In this document: positions 1-9,252 of the stretch, piece by piece
Layout of the letters: the number at the start of each line of letters is the position of its first letter
How positions within the stretch are numbered: position 1 is the first letter of the stretch
From: Sphingobium terrigena
GTDB lineage: Bacteria > Pseudomonadota > Alphaproteobacteria > Sphingomonadales > Sphingomonadaceae
Direction: 5' to 3'
Assembly (NCBI RefSeq): GCF_003591655.1
Contig: NZ_QVRA01000002.1
Coordinates: 268,911-332,910 of the forward strand
Length of the DNA stretch: 64,000 nucleotides
The notes under the pieces: model-generated
Database searches by the model: none
Told to the model about the DNA's origin: nothing
What the model saw: the letters and a program-made list of their open reading frames with translations, nothing else
Program-made: the position numbers and the translations under genes

Positions 1-98
1 TGGGTCAGCCCGTCCCAGTCGGCGCGCCGGATCGTGCGCTCAAATGCGCCGACCTGAAACCAGTCCTCGACATCGACGGACAGGGCGTTCTGTATCAT
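1..98 (-). CDS. XrtA-system polysaccharide deacetylase, N-terminal part only
   Basis: The gene runs off the left edge, so only its first ~32 codons are present. From the ATG at 98 the protein reads M-I-Q-N-A-L-S-V-D-V-E-D-W-F-Q-V, and NALSVDVEDWFQ is the characteristic opening of the polysaccharide deacetylases found with exosortase-A exopolysaccharide clusters. The aspartates in SVDVED belong to the metal-binding NodB-type site in this family. It starts 45 bases downstream of the ATPase stop, on the same strand, and is therefore probably the next gene of the same operon. In-frame GTG (107) and TTG (131) codons upstream could also serve as starts. The assignment rests on the N-terminal motif plus gene context. 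Confidence 0.8.
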   Translation of the reverse strand, partial: MIQNALSVDVEDWFQVGAFERTIRRADWDGLT

Positions 99-142
99 GT
101 TGCGCACCTTGATCGGGCCGCCCGCCGGGGGCAAGTCCTGTG

Positions 143-1600
143 TCAGGCGGCTGCGCTGTCGCGCGGCGCGGCCATTCGTTCTTCCCGCTCGACCCAGTCG
201 ACCAGCAGCGTCAGCACCCGGCGCAGCGCCGTGTCCTGTTCCTCCGCGCGGAATTCCAGCGACTGCAACCGCTCCTCGATCAGGGTGAAGCAACCTTTCA
301 GCACTTCGGGATCGACCGCCTGCGCCGGGACAAACGGCACATGGGCCTGCACCGCCCGCAGCGAGGAGATTTCCGCGCGCAACCCTTCAATCTCGGCCAG
401 CATGTCGTGGCGCAGCGCTTCGACCTGGGCCGCATCGATTGTGGCGACGGGTTGCGGTGCCGGTTCCGGTTGTGGCTGTTCTACGGCCACCGGTTCTTCC
501 AGCGCTGGCTCTTCGTCACCCTCCTGATCGGCCCCTGTCTCTGCCGGTTCCTCGACTGCATCGAACGCCGCATAGAAGGGTTCGTTCGTTTCGATGTCCG
601 GCGAAAGCTCAGCCGTCGGCAGCGCCTCGATCACCGATGCTGCGAAAGGAGCAGCGAATGGCGCAGGTGCAGCCTCATCCGCATCTTCCTGCTCGGCGAC
701 AGCCTCCACCTCGGTTCCTGCCACAATTGCTTCGTCACCTTCACCGACCGTGTCGAGCAGTGACGGCGCAACTGGTTCTGGGACGACGTCAACGTCCAAC
801 CCCATGTCGGCGACGACGGCCTGGACGACATCCGCGTCAATTTCGCGCAGCTGGTCGATCGCGCCCATCAGCAGCACACGGCTGACCAGCGCATTCAGGC
901 GGCGGGGAACGCCGCCGGTTGCGGCATAGAGCGCAGTGAAGGCAGCCGGCGTGAAGGTCGGGTTGCCGACCCAGCCCGCCACGGTCAGGCGGTGGATGAT
1001 ATAAGGCTCGACTTCCTTGCCCATCATCGGTTCGAGATGATGGGTGGCGATGACGCGCTGGCGTAGTTGCTCCAGCTGCGGCGATTTGAGCAGGTCGCGA
1101 AATTCCGGCTGGCCCAGCAGGAAAATCTGGAGCAGCGATTGCCCGCCCAACTGAAAGTTGGACAGCATCCGCAATTCCTCGATCGCGGAAACGGGCAGGT
1201 TCTGCGCCTCGTCCACGATCAGCAGGGTGCGCCGTCCGGCGCGCGCCTGGGTGTGGAGGAAGGCTTCGACCTTTTGCAGCGTCGCGGCCTTGGGCAGACC
1301 GTCGGTCGCCAGACCAAAGCTCTGCGCAGCAAGGCGCAGCATGTCGTCGCCCTCTACCTGGGTCGATACGATCTTGACTGCGGTCAGCCGCGCCGGGTCG
1401 ATCGTCTGCATCAGATGGCCGACCAAAGTGGTTTTGCCCGCGCCAATGTCGCCGGTGATGACGATGAAACCTTCACCCTGCGCCAGACCATAGCCGAGAT
1501 AAGACAAGGCCTTGCGATGGGTCGCGCTTTCAAAATAATAATGCGGGTCCGGCGTCAGCTGGAACGGGCGGCCCTGCAATCCATAATATTGATCGTACAT
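143..1600 (-). CDS. XrtA/PEP-CTERM system-associated ATPase (ExeA/GspA-like AAA)
   Basis: 485-residue AAA ATPase of the ExeA-like type that accompanies XrtA polysaccharide operons. The N-terminus (MYDQYYGLQGRPFQLTPDP) is typical of the family. Walker A is GDIGAGKTT near residue 50 and Walker B is LLIVDEAQNLP near residue 130; an arginine-rich sensor region follows. After about residue 270 the sequence becomes acidic, Ala/Glu/Pro-rich and low complexity, and ends in a short predicted coiled segment (EALRHDMLAEIEGLRAEISSLR), an unusually long C-terminal extension. It is the fifth gene of a minus-strand run and lies 21 bases after the outer-membrane protein gene. The probable role is energising or regulating assembly or export of the polysaccharide; this is inferred from context, not from a known reaction. 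Confidence 0.85.
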   Translation of the reverse strand: MYDQYYGLQGRPFQLTPDPHYYFESATHRKALSYLGYGLAQGEGFIVITGDIGAGKTTLVGHLMQTIDPARLTAVKIVSTQVEGDDMLRLAAQSFGLATDGLPKAATLQKVEAFLHTQARAGRRTLLIVDEAQNLPVSAIEELRMLSNFQLGGQSLLQIFLLGQPEFRDLLKSPQLEQLRQRVIATHHLEPMMGKEVEPYIIHRLTVAGWVGNPTFTPAAFTALYAATGGVPRRLNALVSRVLLMGAIDQLREIDADVVQAVVADMGLDVDVVPEPVAPSLLDTVGEGDEAIVAGTEVEAVAEQEDADEAAPAPFAAPFAASVIEALPTAELSPDIETNEPFYAAFDAVEEPAETGADQEGDEEPALEEPVAVEQPQPEPAPQPVATIDAAQVEALRHDMLAEIEGLRAEISSLRAVQAHVPFVPAQAVDPEVLKGCFTLIEERLQSLEFRAEEQDTALRRVLTLLVDWVEREERMAAPRDSAAA

Positions 1601-1621
1601 CTAGATTCTCCAACCGACCCG

Positions 1622-3211
1622 TTAGAAACTGTAGCGCAGGCCGACCTGGCCCATCGCGCTGATCACCGTGTCGATGTCATCAGCCTGCACGCCATCCACA
1701 CCGACCGATGCCGATGCCGACAGGCGACGGGTCAGGCCTTTGTAATAGCTGGTGAACGCGCCATAATTCAGGACGTCGGGGCGACCGCCGCTGGCGTCGA
1801 AATAATTGATGTAGGCGACCGTATCGATGCTGTCGCGATCGTTGAACATATAGGTCATCGACCCGTTACCATACCAGTTCTGGTCCTTCGACCCGCGCAC
1901 CAGCACGGTCTGACCCTGCGGCGTGATGAACTTGCGCTGCGAATAGCCCGTGCCGACGCCCCAGCCCCATGGGCCACGCCGCAGCGAATATTGGGTCGAT
2001 ACGCCGCGATAGCGGAAATTGGCATCGGTGATGCCCGCGAGCGCATCATTGAAGCACTGCCCCCCGCCGGTGGTGGAGAAGGCGCAGCCGGTAATGTCGC
2101 CGGTGAAGGGATTGCGCGCCACGTCATAGCTGCTGCCTGATAGCGCAGCGGCGTTGGCGGTGATCAGGCGACCGAAGCTGTCGATGCCGTCGAATATGAT
2201 GACCGCGAAGCTGCTGTTGCTGCCCTGCCAGGTGAAACTGCCCTGATAGGTCATCCCGCCATAGCGCTGGCCGACCTGCGCCTGGAGCGAGGTGCGGCGG
2301 CTGGGCCGCCACAACACGCCAGCGTCCCAGATGATGTCGTCAAATTCATAGACGAGCGCACGCAGCGAGCTTTTGTCGGTAACATAGCGGCCATTGCGGA
2401 TGACCGGCACGCCAGCCGTATCCAGCAGCGGCGAGCGCTGGCTGATCTCGATCTGCTCATAGCCGATGCCGCCGATCAGGGCGACGGTGCGCGATACCGG
2501 CAGCGTGGCGTCGACCCGGCCCCATTTGTCCTCGAACCTTTGGTCGAGCTGGCTTGCATCCTCGCGGTCATACCCCGCGCTGGCGGTCAGACCTACGGGC
2601 AGCAGCGTGCCGGGGGCAAAGCCGACCGATCCGGTCAGGCTGTGGGTCCAGCTGTCGGCGAAGGAGCCGCTGGCGAGGTTGGAATCGGTATCATCCTCCA
2701 CCCGCGCATAGCCGAGCCGATAGGAACCGTTGACAGTGATGTCGCCGATCTGCGTCGTGTAGGCCGGACCGATATAGCCGGCATAAACCTGGCTGGTGTA
2801 GCTGTCATTGAGCGTCGATGCACCCGACAGGCCGTCGGTCCGCACCCGCGACGCCATGCCGCCAGTGTGGAGAGAAAGACCGCGAGCCAGGTTGACATTC
2901 GCGCTGGCGATGCCGCTCAGCACGTCCTGATCGGGTGCCTGTTTGCTCCAGCTGAAGCTGTGATTATATTGCAGGTCGATCACCGCCTCGACCCGGCGGT
3001 TCTGGACCTCTGCCGTCAAGCCGGCGGTCACATTGCTGTAGGTCAGCACATCGCCACCGCCCTTGAGCGGACCCATGACCACCTGATCCACGCCGATATA
3101 GGGCGTGACATCGACGCGCCGTTCAGCGCGGGTCGTCTGGGCGAATGCGGGCGCACTCGCTGCGGCCAGCGCGGCGAGCGAAGCGCCGCTGATCCACTGA
3201 CGGACGGTCAT
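1622..3211 (-). CDS. PEP-CTERM/XrtA system-associated outer membrane protein (TIGR03016-like)
   Basis: 529-residue exported protein with a clean Sec signal peptide (WISGASLAALAAASAPAFAQ, cleavage after AFA). The rest consists of alternating short hydrophobic/polar strands rich in Tyr and Gly and ends in an aromatic residue (GQVGLRYSF), the usual signature of an outer-membrane beta-barrel. Position and length match the family of barrel proteins found in exosortase-A exopolysaccharide operons. Its ATG overlaps the 3' end of the tyrosine-kinase gene by 4 bases, so the two are translationally coupled. It may be the export or anchoring partner of the polysaccharide machinery; the exact function is not established. 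Confidence 0.8.
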   Translation of the reverse strand: MTVRQWISGASLAALAAASAPAFAQTTRAERRVDVTPYIGVDQVVMGPLKGGGDVLTYSNVTAGLTAEVQNRRVEAVIDLQYNHSFSWSKQAPDQDVLSGIASANVNLARGLSLHTGGMASRVRTDGLSGASTLNDSYTSQVYAGYIGPAYTTQIGDITVNGSYRLGYARVEDDTDSNLASGSFADSWTHSLTGSVGFAPGTLLPVGLTASAGYDREDASQLDQRFEDKWGRVDATLPVSRTVALIGGIGYEQIEISQRSPLLDTAGVPVIRNGRYVTDKSSLRALVYEFDDIIWDAGVLWRPSRRTSLQAQVGQRYGGMTYQGSFTWQGSNSSFAVIIFDGIDSFGRLITANAAALSGSSYDVARNPFTGDITGCAFSTTGGGQCFNDALAGITDANFRYRGVSTQYSLRRGPWGWGVGTGYSQRKFITPQGQTVLVRGSKDQNWYGNGSMTYMFNDRDSIDTVAYINYFDASGGRPDVLNYGAFTSYYKGLTRRLSASASVGVDGVQADDIDTVISAMGQVGLRYSF

Positions 3212-4122
3212 GACGAACTATTCCCCTTGGCATAATAGCTGCCGAAACGGCGGCCGCCGCCATTGAAGCGGACAGCATTGAGCAGAAGCTGAACCTGTGC
3301 GCCGCCCTTGAGCATTCCGGCGGCGTCGCGCAGCGCGCTTTCCGATGTGCTGTCGGCGCGCACGACCAGCAGCGCGATCGCGACATGGCTGGCCAGCACG
3401 GCGGCGGGCGATGCCGCCAGCAAGGGCGGCGAATCGAAGATGATGATGCGTTCTGGCCGCCCCTCGGTCAGCCGCGCCAGCAAGTGTTCGGTGCGCGCGG
3501 ACGAGAGATATTCGGTGTCCGCATTACTGCGCTGCCCGGCAGGCAGGACCGAAAGCGACGGGATGTCAGTGCGGATCACACAATCCTCGATCGCGATCGT
3601 CGGATCGGCGAGCGCGTCCATCAGGCCGGGACCACCCGTCAGCCCCAAAGTTTCGGGAATGCCGGGCTTGCCGAAATCCGCGTCCACCAGCAGGATTTCA
3701 CGATCCTTTTCCGCCGCCAGACTGAGCGCCAGATTGATGGCGCAGAAAGTCTTGCCCTCGCCGCTATGGGCCGAGCAGATGAGGATGCGGTTGCCACGTT
3801 CCTGCCCCTGCAGCTGGGCGAGCAGGTCGCGCTTGAGCAACCGGAACTCCTCGCTCATCGCCGTGACAGCACCGTCGGGGCGCAGGAAACCCGCCTCCTC
3901 CAGCTTGATGCGGTCGATCGGCTGAACCGGGCCGGTCCAGGGCAAAGCGCGAAAAGCCGACGGTGAAACTGACACAGGGTCAGCCGCAACCGGCGCGGGT
4001 GGCAGGTCAGCGGGGACATCGACCGCCGGGGCCGCGCGACCGCGCAGGGCGGCGGAGAAATCGTAAATTTCCGTCGCCCGCTCGATCAGCGATCCGCCCT
4101 TGATGGAACTGTGCTGGTTCAT
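3208..4122 (-). CDS. XrtA-associated tyrosine autokinase (CpsD/CapB/BY-kinase type)
   Basis: 304-residue cytoplasmic BY-kinase. Walker A is SAHSGEGKTFCAINLA, the second Walker motif (A') is ILLVDADFGKPG and Walker B is IIIFDSPPLL, in the order expected of the family. The C-terminus (FGSYYAKGNSSS) has only a Tyr pair, so the usual tyrosine cluster is short. The start at 4122 (MNQHSSIKGGSLIERA) is preferred because AAGGAG precedes it and an upstream extension has no family-like sequence. The gene lies 14 bases downstream of the chain-length determinant and overlaps the next gene by 4 bases. It is expected to phosphorylate itself and, with the Wzz/GumC-like partner, control polymer length and export. 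Confidence 0.88.
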   Translation of the reverse strand: MNQHSSIKGGSLIERATEIYDFSAALRGRAAPAVDVPADLPPAPVAADPVSVSPSAFRALPWTGPVQPIDRIKLEEAGFLRPDGAVTAMSEEFRLLKRDLLAQLQGQERGNRILICSAHSGEGKTFCAINLALSLAAEKDREILLVDADFGKPGIPETLGLTGGPGLMDALADPTIAIEDCVIRTDIPSLSVLPAGQRSNADTEYLSSARTEHLLARLTEGRPERIIIFDSPPLLAASPAAVLASHVAIALLVVRADSTSESALRDAAGMLKGGAQVQLLLNAVRFNGGGRRFGSYYAKGNSSS

Positions 4123-4136
4123 GGTTGCTGGCTCCT

Positions 4137-5657
4137 TCACGCCATACCGCGCTGGACGAATTCGACGACGATCAGCAGGAGGCAAACCGCGGCCAGACCG
4201 CCGCTGGCACCCGCAAACCACTTCATCCGCTGCTTATCGATGGCGACCTGCGCAGCGCTGATCGTCTGGCTGATGGAGCCTGCGACCGGTAGGCCGATCG
4301 CCCGTTCCAGCCGCGCGGCGGTGGGGAATGTCCCCTTGAGCTGACCCATCGCAAAGGCGACACCGACCCCTGCGCCAATCCCCAGGATCAGCACGCCGAG
4401 CAACAGCAGCGGCCGATTGGGCGCGGCAGGCGCAGTCGGCACGCTGGGCGGGTTGATAACGCGGAACTGGACGGAGCCTGTCTCGGTCTTGACCTCGCCA
4501 CGCAGACGGATTTCCTCGCGGTCGGCGAGCAGCTTGTCATATTGGGTTTTCAGAACCTCATAATCGCGGTCGAGCTTTTCCTGCTCCGACGCGACGCCGG
4601 GTTCATTGACCTGCTTGGCCATCATCGTGTTGAGATCGGCCTGCAACTGCGCCTTGCGCGTGCCGAGCGCCTGCACGGTGGCGGCGCGTTCGGCCTGCAT
4701 CGAACGGATCGACAGATAAGCGGGGTTGGGCGTGCTGCCGCCACCCGCATTCGCGCCGCCGCCGGCCTTGCGCAGGGCATCGACTTCACGCTGGGCGGCG
4801 ATCACGTCAGGGTGATTGGCGGTCCAGCCGCGCGCGCGCATCCCGGCCAGGTTGGACTGCGCCTGCGACAGCGCCGAAGGCCCACCCGCCGGGCCAACGC
4901 CGGGCAGGCTCTGCGGTGTACCCGCCAGCTGACCGTTCATCGCGCTCAAGGCGCTCTGCGCCTGAACCAGTTGCGAATCGATCGTGTTGATTTCCTGCCG
5001 CGCGGCATCCATCCGCTGGCTGATCGAACCGGCACCGGGCAACAGCCCGACATAGCGCTGCGCAAATTCAACGCGGCGCTGGTCGGCGGCTTCCAGCTGC
5101 TTGCCCCGCGCGGCGATCTGCTGGTCGAGGAAGGCGAGGCTCTGCTTGGTTTCGTTGCGGTCGCCGGAGAGATTTTCCTCCTGGAAAATGTCGATCAGCT
5201 TCTGCACGATCTGCTGCGAAATCCGCGCGTTCGCGCCGTCCGACAGACTGCTGTCGGCGGACGCCGCCGTGATGTCGATCATGCTGGGATCAGCCTGTGC
5301 CATCACCGTGATATTTTCACGCAGCGTCGTGATCTTGGCGGCGATGTCGCGCGGGCCGGACACGGTCTGCGACAGGTCGGTGTTGCGCACGACCTTTTCC
5401 AGATTTTCTGTGCTGGCCAGTGTGCTGCGCACCCGGTCAAGATCCTGCTGCGACTGGACCTGGGTGATGCCCACCTTGTCCTCCAGCAGCGACTGGGTAT
5501 TCACATAGACCCGCGCCTTGGACTGATAGCTGTTGGGGATGAGCGCCACGCCCAGCCAGCCCAACATGCATACGCCCCAGGCCACGCCCAGCGCGACCCA
5601 GCGTCGGCTCCAGACACCGTGGAGCAGCAGCAGCAATTCGTCGTAGAGACCGGCCAT
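4137..5657 (-). CDS. XrtA-system polysaccharide chain-length determinant (Wzz/GumC-like)
   Basis: 506-residue inner-membrane co-polymerase. An N-terminal membrane segment (WVALGVAWGVCMLGWLGVALI, about 20-40) opens a long periplasmic part with heptad-like helices (residues ~120-390), followed by a Pro-rich stretch (NPPSVPTAPAAPNRP) and a second membrane segment (LLLLGVLILGIGAGVGVAFAMG). This is the Wzz/GumC plan. There is a further hydrophobic segment at the C-terminus (GGLAAVCLLLIVVEFVQ). The kinase domain is absent here and encoded by the next gene, a split arrangement common in XrtA loci. Its ATG follows the export lipoprotein stop by only 2 bases. Confidence 0.88.
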   Translation of the reverse strand: MAGLYDELLLLLHGVWSRRWVALGVAWGVCMLGWLGVALIPNSYQSKARVYVNTQSLLEDKVGITQVQSQQDLDRVRSTLASTENLEKVVRNTDLSQTVSGPRDIAAKITTLRENITVMAQADPSMIDITAASADSSLSDGANARISQQIVQKLIDIFQEENLSGDRNETKQSLAFLDQQIAARGKQLEAADQRRVEFAQRYVGLLPGAGSISQRMDAARQEINTIDSQLVQAQSALSAMNGQLAGTPQSLPGVGPAGGPSALSQAQSNLAGMRARGWTANHPDVIAAQREVDALRKAGGGANAGGGSTPNPAYLSIRSMQAERAATVQALGTRKAQLQADLNTMMAKQVNEPGVASEQEKLDRDYEVLKTQYDKLLADREEIRLRGEVKTETGSVQFRVINPPSVPTAPAAPNRPLLLLGVLILGIGAGVGVAFAMGQLKGTFPTAARLERAIGLPVAGSISQTISAAQVAIDKQRMKWFAGASGGLAAVCLLLIVVEFVQRGMA

Positions 5658-5659
5658 GA

Positions 5660-6307
5660 TCAGAACATGCTTTCAGGGATGATGATGACGTCGCCAGGGG
5701 CGAGCATGACGTTCGCCTTTGTGTCGCCCTTTTTGAGCAGGTCGTTGAGGCGGACCTGATATTCCTGCTGCTTGCCGCTATTCTTGTTGAACCGGACCAG
5801 CCGCGCGCGGTTGCCCGCTGCAAATTCGGACAGCCCACCGACCGAGATCATCGCGTCGAGCAAAGTCATGTTCGCGCGATAAGGGATCGAGGCAGGCTTT
5901 TCAGTCGCGCCGACGATCCGCACCTGCTGGCTGAACGTGCCGCTGAAATTGTTGACGATCACCGAAACCAGCGGATTTTCAATATATTGGGTCAGCGCCA
6001 GCTTGATGTCATCAGCCAGCATCTTGGGCGTCTTGCCCACGGCTGGCATGTCGGTGATCAGCGGCGTGGTGATGCGACCATCGGGACGCACCTGCACCTT
6101 TGCCCCCAGTTCGGGATTGCGCCACACGAAGATAGTGAGGTCATCGAGCGGGCCGATAATATATTCCTCGCCCGGCCCTTCGCGCGTCGAAACGAAGGAG
6201 GCTGGCGGCAGTTGCGGTCCGCTGGCACCACCCGAAGCGCAGCCTGACAGGACAAGCGCGGGCAGCGATGCACCGATCAGGAGCCTGGAAACCGACACGA
6301 AACGCAT
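5660..6307 (-). CDS. polysaccharide export lipoprotein (Wza/EpsD-like)
   Basis: 215-residue outer-membrane polysaccharide export protein. The N-terminus is a lipoprotein signal (LLIGASLPALVLSGC, lipobox LSGC). The Poly_export domain begins at YIIGPLDDLTIFVWRNPELG, and a SLBB-like segment (VRIVGATEKPASIPYRANMTLLDAMISVGGLSEFA) follows. At 215 residues it is shorter than E. coli Wza and matches the small forms found in XrtA loci. The start at 6307 is chosen because GAGGTGAG lies 6-13 bases upstream. It is the first gene of the exopolysaccharide run; the 133 bases between it and the decarboxylase gene probably contain a promoter, though no clear -35/-10 pair was picked out. Confidence 0.9.
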   Translation of the reverse strand: MRFVSVSRLLIGASLPALVLSGCASGGASGPQLPPASFVSTREGPGEEYIIGPLDDLTIFVWRNPELGAKVQVRPDGRITTPLITDMPAVGKTPKMLADDIKLALTQYIENPLVSVIVNNFSGTFSQQVRIVGATEKPASIPYRANMTLLDAMISVGGLSEFAAGNRARLVRFNKNSGKQQEYQVRLNDLLKKGDTKANVMLAPGDVIIIPESMF

Positions 6308-6440
6308 AATCTCACCTCTTTGTGCGGCCATGCGCGACCAGCCGCCAAAGAGGGCAAGGCAGGCCAGTCAGCACAGGGCTTCCGACCTCTTCTTGCCGGG
6401 AAAGGGTAAAGATACCGTTAGGAGTTAAGTCACCAACAAC

Positions 6441-7673
6441 TCATCCAAGTAAAACTTCGCGAGGACTTGGATGACCAAGAAATGCAGCGGGGCTGGCCGA
6501 CGCGCCATAGGCTCCGGCAAGGAAAATGGCGATCAGGTCGCCTTCCTGCACCGGTGGCAGTGCCACCTTGTCGCCCAGCCGGTCGATCGGCGTGCAGAGA
6601 CAGCCCACCACCGTGACCGGATCGACCGCGGGTGCTGCGCCGAAATGGTTGGCGAGCGCGATCGGATAGTTGCGGCGGACCACCGTGCCGAAATTGCCGC
6701 TGGCCGCCAGCTGATGATGCAGCCCGCCATCGACGACGACGAATGTTTCGCCCTGGCTGACCTTCACATCAATGACGCGGGTCAGATAGACCCCCGCCTC
6801 CCCGACCAGCCAGCGCCCCAGTTCGATCGCAAAGGCGCTGCCCTTGAGAATATCCGGCAACGATTCGAGCGCGGTGTCGAGCGCGACGCCGATCGGGCGG
6901 ATATCGAGCGGCACATCGCCGGGGAAATAGGCAAGGCCAAAGCCGCCGCCGAGATTAACCAGCGGCGGGGTGACGCCAACCGCTTCGGACAGGCGGGCTG
7001 CCAGTGCGATCGTCGCCGCTTGTGTTTCGATGATCGCCATCGCGTCCAGATTCTGGCTGCCTGCAAAAATATGCCAGCCGCGCCAGTCCGCGCCGCCATC
7101 TATCATCGCGCGGGCCAATGCCGCCGCGCGGTCGGCATCAACGCCAAAGGGCTTGGCCCCGCCGCCCATCCGCATACCGGAGCCTTTGAGATCAAAGTCC
7201 GGGTTCACCCGCACCGCGACGCGCGGGGTCTTGCCGATCCGCTGGCCAATCGCGAGGGCGCGCCGCCCCTCCCCTTCGGATTCGAGGTTGAGCGTCACCC
7301 CGGCAAAGATCGCGGCTTCCAGTTCATCGTTGCGCTTGCCCGGCCCGGCAAAGCTGATCCGCGCCGGGTCCATCCCCGCTGCCAACGCCATGTCCAATTC
7401 GCCGCCCGACGCAATGTCGAAGCCATCGACCTGCCCCGCCATCGCGCTCAGCAGCGGCGCATAGGGGTTCGCCTTGATCGCATAATGGAGATGGAGCGCG
7501 GCGGGCATCGCTTCGCGGAAACGGCGGATCTGCGCCGCGACAATGTCCATGTCATAGGCAAAAAGCGGCGTGTCGCCCGCTTCATCGACCAGACTGGCCG
7601 CGCCATAGCCGCCGACCAGCAACATCCCCTCTTCGCCTGCGAACCAGGGCGGGATCGGTCCCATCGGTTTCAA
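6441..7673 (-). CDS. pyridoxal-dependent decarboxylase, exosortase-A system-associated
   Basis: 410-residue fold-type III PLP decarboxylase related to diaminopimelate and ornithine decarboxylases. The PLP lysine sits in HYAIKANPYAPLL (around residue 68), and the phosphate-binding Gly-rich loop is VNLGGGFGLAYFPGD (near residue 245). The C-terminal CLCTPIDRLGD motif supplies the active-site Cys of this group. Its ATG overlaps the stop of the acyl-CoA ligase by 4 bases (ATGA), so the two are coupled. The TIGR03099-type family is found with XrtA loci; the substrate is not known. Together with the ligase and carrier protein nearby it may make an amino-acid-derived or acyl substituent for the polymer, which is an inference. 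Confidence 0.85.
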   Translation of the reverse strand: MKPMGPIPPWFAGEEGMLLVGGYGAASLVDEAGDTPLFAYDMDIVAAQIRRFREAMPAALHLHYAIKANPYAPLLSAMAGQVDGFDIASGGELDMALAAGMDPARISFAGPGKRNDELEAAIFAGVTLNLESEGEGRRALAIGQRIGKTPRVAVRVNPDFDLKGSGMRMGGGAKPFGVDADRAAALARAMIDGGADWRGWHIFAGSQNLDAMAIIETQAATIALAARLSEAVGVTPPLVNLGGGFGLAYFPGDVPLDIRPIGVALDTALESLPDILKGSAFAIELGRWLVGEAGVYLTRVIDVKVSQGETFVVVDGGLHHQLAASGNFGTVVRRNYPIALANHFGAAPAVDPVTVVGCLCTPIDRLGDKVALPPVQEGDLIAIFLAGAYGASASPAAFLGHPSPREVLLG

Positions 7674-9202
7674 ATGCCATACTCCCGCGCCAGTGCGACT
7701 CGATCAATCTTGCCGTTGGGATTGCGGGGAAAAGCGGCCAGCACAAGGATTTCGCGCGGCTGCATGAAATTGGGGAGTTCGGCCTTGAGATGCGCGGCGA
7801 CTGCTGGGGCAACGTCCGGGTCGGCGGATCGCAACAGGAGTTTCACCGCCTGCCCCAGCCTTTCATCCTTCACCCCCAGCGCCACCGCTTCGGCCACGCC
7901 AGGCACAGCAACTGCCGCTTCCTCTATCTCGGTCGGGCTGATGCGGTTGCCCGCCGACTTGATCATGGCGTCATCGCGTCCGACGAAATAAAGCAGGCCC
8001 TCCGCATCGCGCCGCACCGTGTCGCCCGACCAGACCGCCATGCCGCCATAGTGGGATGCGGGCGGCGCGGGCTTGAAGCGTTCGGCGGTGCGGGCGGCAT
8101 CGCGCCAATAGCCCTGCGCCACCAGCGGGCCGCAATGGACCAGTTCGCCCGGCTCATCATCGTCAGTCAGGCTACCGTCGGGACGCACCACCAATATCTC
8201 GGCAAAGGGGATGGCCGATCCCATCGAGTCGGGATGGCTATCGACCAGCGCGGGCGGCAAATAGGTGGAGCGGAAGGCTTCGGTCAGGCCATACATGGGA
8301 TAAAGGTCCGCCTGCGGAAACAGGGCGCGCAGCTTTGCCACCAGCGGCCGGGTGAGTGCGCCGCCGCTGTTGGTCAGGCGCTTGAGCTTGGCCGCCACCT
8401 CCAGCGGCCAGTCCAGTTCGGTCAGTTGCACCCAGAGCGGCGGCACCCCTGCCAGCGTCGTGATGTCGCGTCGATCGACCAGCTTCATGACGTCGCGGGC
8501 GGTGAGATAGTCGAGCGGATAGACGCAGCCACCCGAAACCCAAGTTGAGAGCAGCTGATTCTGGCCATAATCGAAGCTGAACGGCAGGACGCAGGCGGTG
8601 CGGTCCTGCGGCGTGAGGCCGAGATAATCGGCCACCGCGACTGCGCCAAGCCAAAGATTGGCGTGGCTGAGCATCACCCCCTTGGGTCGGCCGGTCGATC
8701 CGCTGGTGTAGAGGATGGCGGCGAGATCGTCCGGTGCTGCGTCCGACGGCGCCAGCGCGGTCCCACCGCTCATGGCGCAGGCGGCATCATCCTCGCGATG
8801 CAACTGGCAGCCTGTCGGCACATCGCCCGGCGTCAGCGTGGCGAGTCGCGCCGTCGTGCCGATCAGCAGCGCCGCGCCGCTGTCGGCCAATATATGCGCC
8901 ACCTGTGCGTGCTTGAGCAGCGGGTTGACCGGGACGTGCACCAGGCCCGCGCGCGGGGCGGCCAGCGGCATCAGCGCGGCAACCGGCCCCTTGGCGATCC
9001 AGCTGGCCACCCGCGCACCCGGCTCCAGCCCAAACCCCGCCAGCCAGCCCGCGAGCCGCCCCAGCGTCTCCTCCAGCTCGGCGAAATTATAGCTGCCCGA
9101 CCGCCCGTCTAGCGCAGCCCGCGCTGGATCGCCCCGCAACAGCAGGTGATCGATCGGCAGGATCGCGGCAGTCGGTTCAGCTTGTGGCACGCTTAACTCC
9201 AT
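7670..9202 (-). CDS. acyl-CoA ligase (AMP-forming), exosortase-A system-associated
   Basis: 510-residue ANL-superfamily adenylating enzyme. The P-loop-like motif A3 is AAILYTSGSTGRPKGVM at about residues 160-175; later motifs include YPMYGLTEAF (A5), GELVHCGPLVAQGYW, and GRDDAMIKSAGNRISPTEIE (A7/A8). The C-terminal catalytic lysine is in PNGKIDRVAL. Such ligases (TIGR03098-like) activate a carboxylic acid and load it on CoA or a carrier protein; a free-standing acyl carrier protein is encoded 1 kb away, making carrier loading plausible. The start at 9202 lies 50 bases from the start chosen for the opposite-strand acyltransferase, so a divergent promoter region lies between them. Confidence 0.87.
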   Translation of the reverse strand: MELSVPQAEPTAAILPIDHLLLRGDPARAALDGRSGSYNFAELEETLGRLAGWLAGFGLEPGARVASWIAKGPVAALMPLAAPRAGLVHVPVNPLLKHAQVAHILADSGAALLIGTTARLATLTPGDVPTGCQLHREDDAACAMSGGTALAPSDAAPDDLAAILYTSGSTGRPKGVMLSHANLWLGAVAVADYLGLTPQDRTACVLPFSFDYGQNQLLSTWVSGGCVYPLDYLTARDVMKLVDRRDITTLAGVPPLWVQLTELDWPLEVAAKLKRLTNSGGALTRPLVAKLRALFPQADLYPMYGLTEAFRSTYLPPALVDSHPDSMGSAIPFAEILVVRPDGSLTDDDEPGELVHCGPLVAQGYWRDAARTAERFKPAPPASHYGGMAVWSGDTVRRDAEGLLYFVGRDDAMIKSAGNRISPTEIEEAAVAVPGVAEAVALGVKDERLGQAVKLLLRSADPDVAPAVAAHLKAELPNFMQPREILVLAAFPRNPNGKIDRVALAREYGI

Positions 9203-9252
9203 TTCCAGACTTTGGCCCTAAGCCCTGTCCAGACGAATGCGGAGATAGTCGG

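Noticed and set aside
6471-7991. 506-codon plus-strand frame opposite the decarboxylase
   Set aside because: Antisense to two clearly recognised genes; His/Arg/Asp-rich composition typical of GC shadows.
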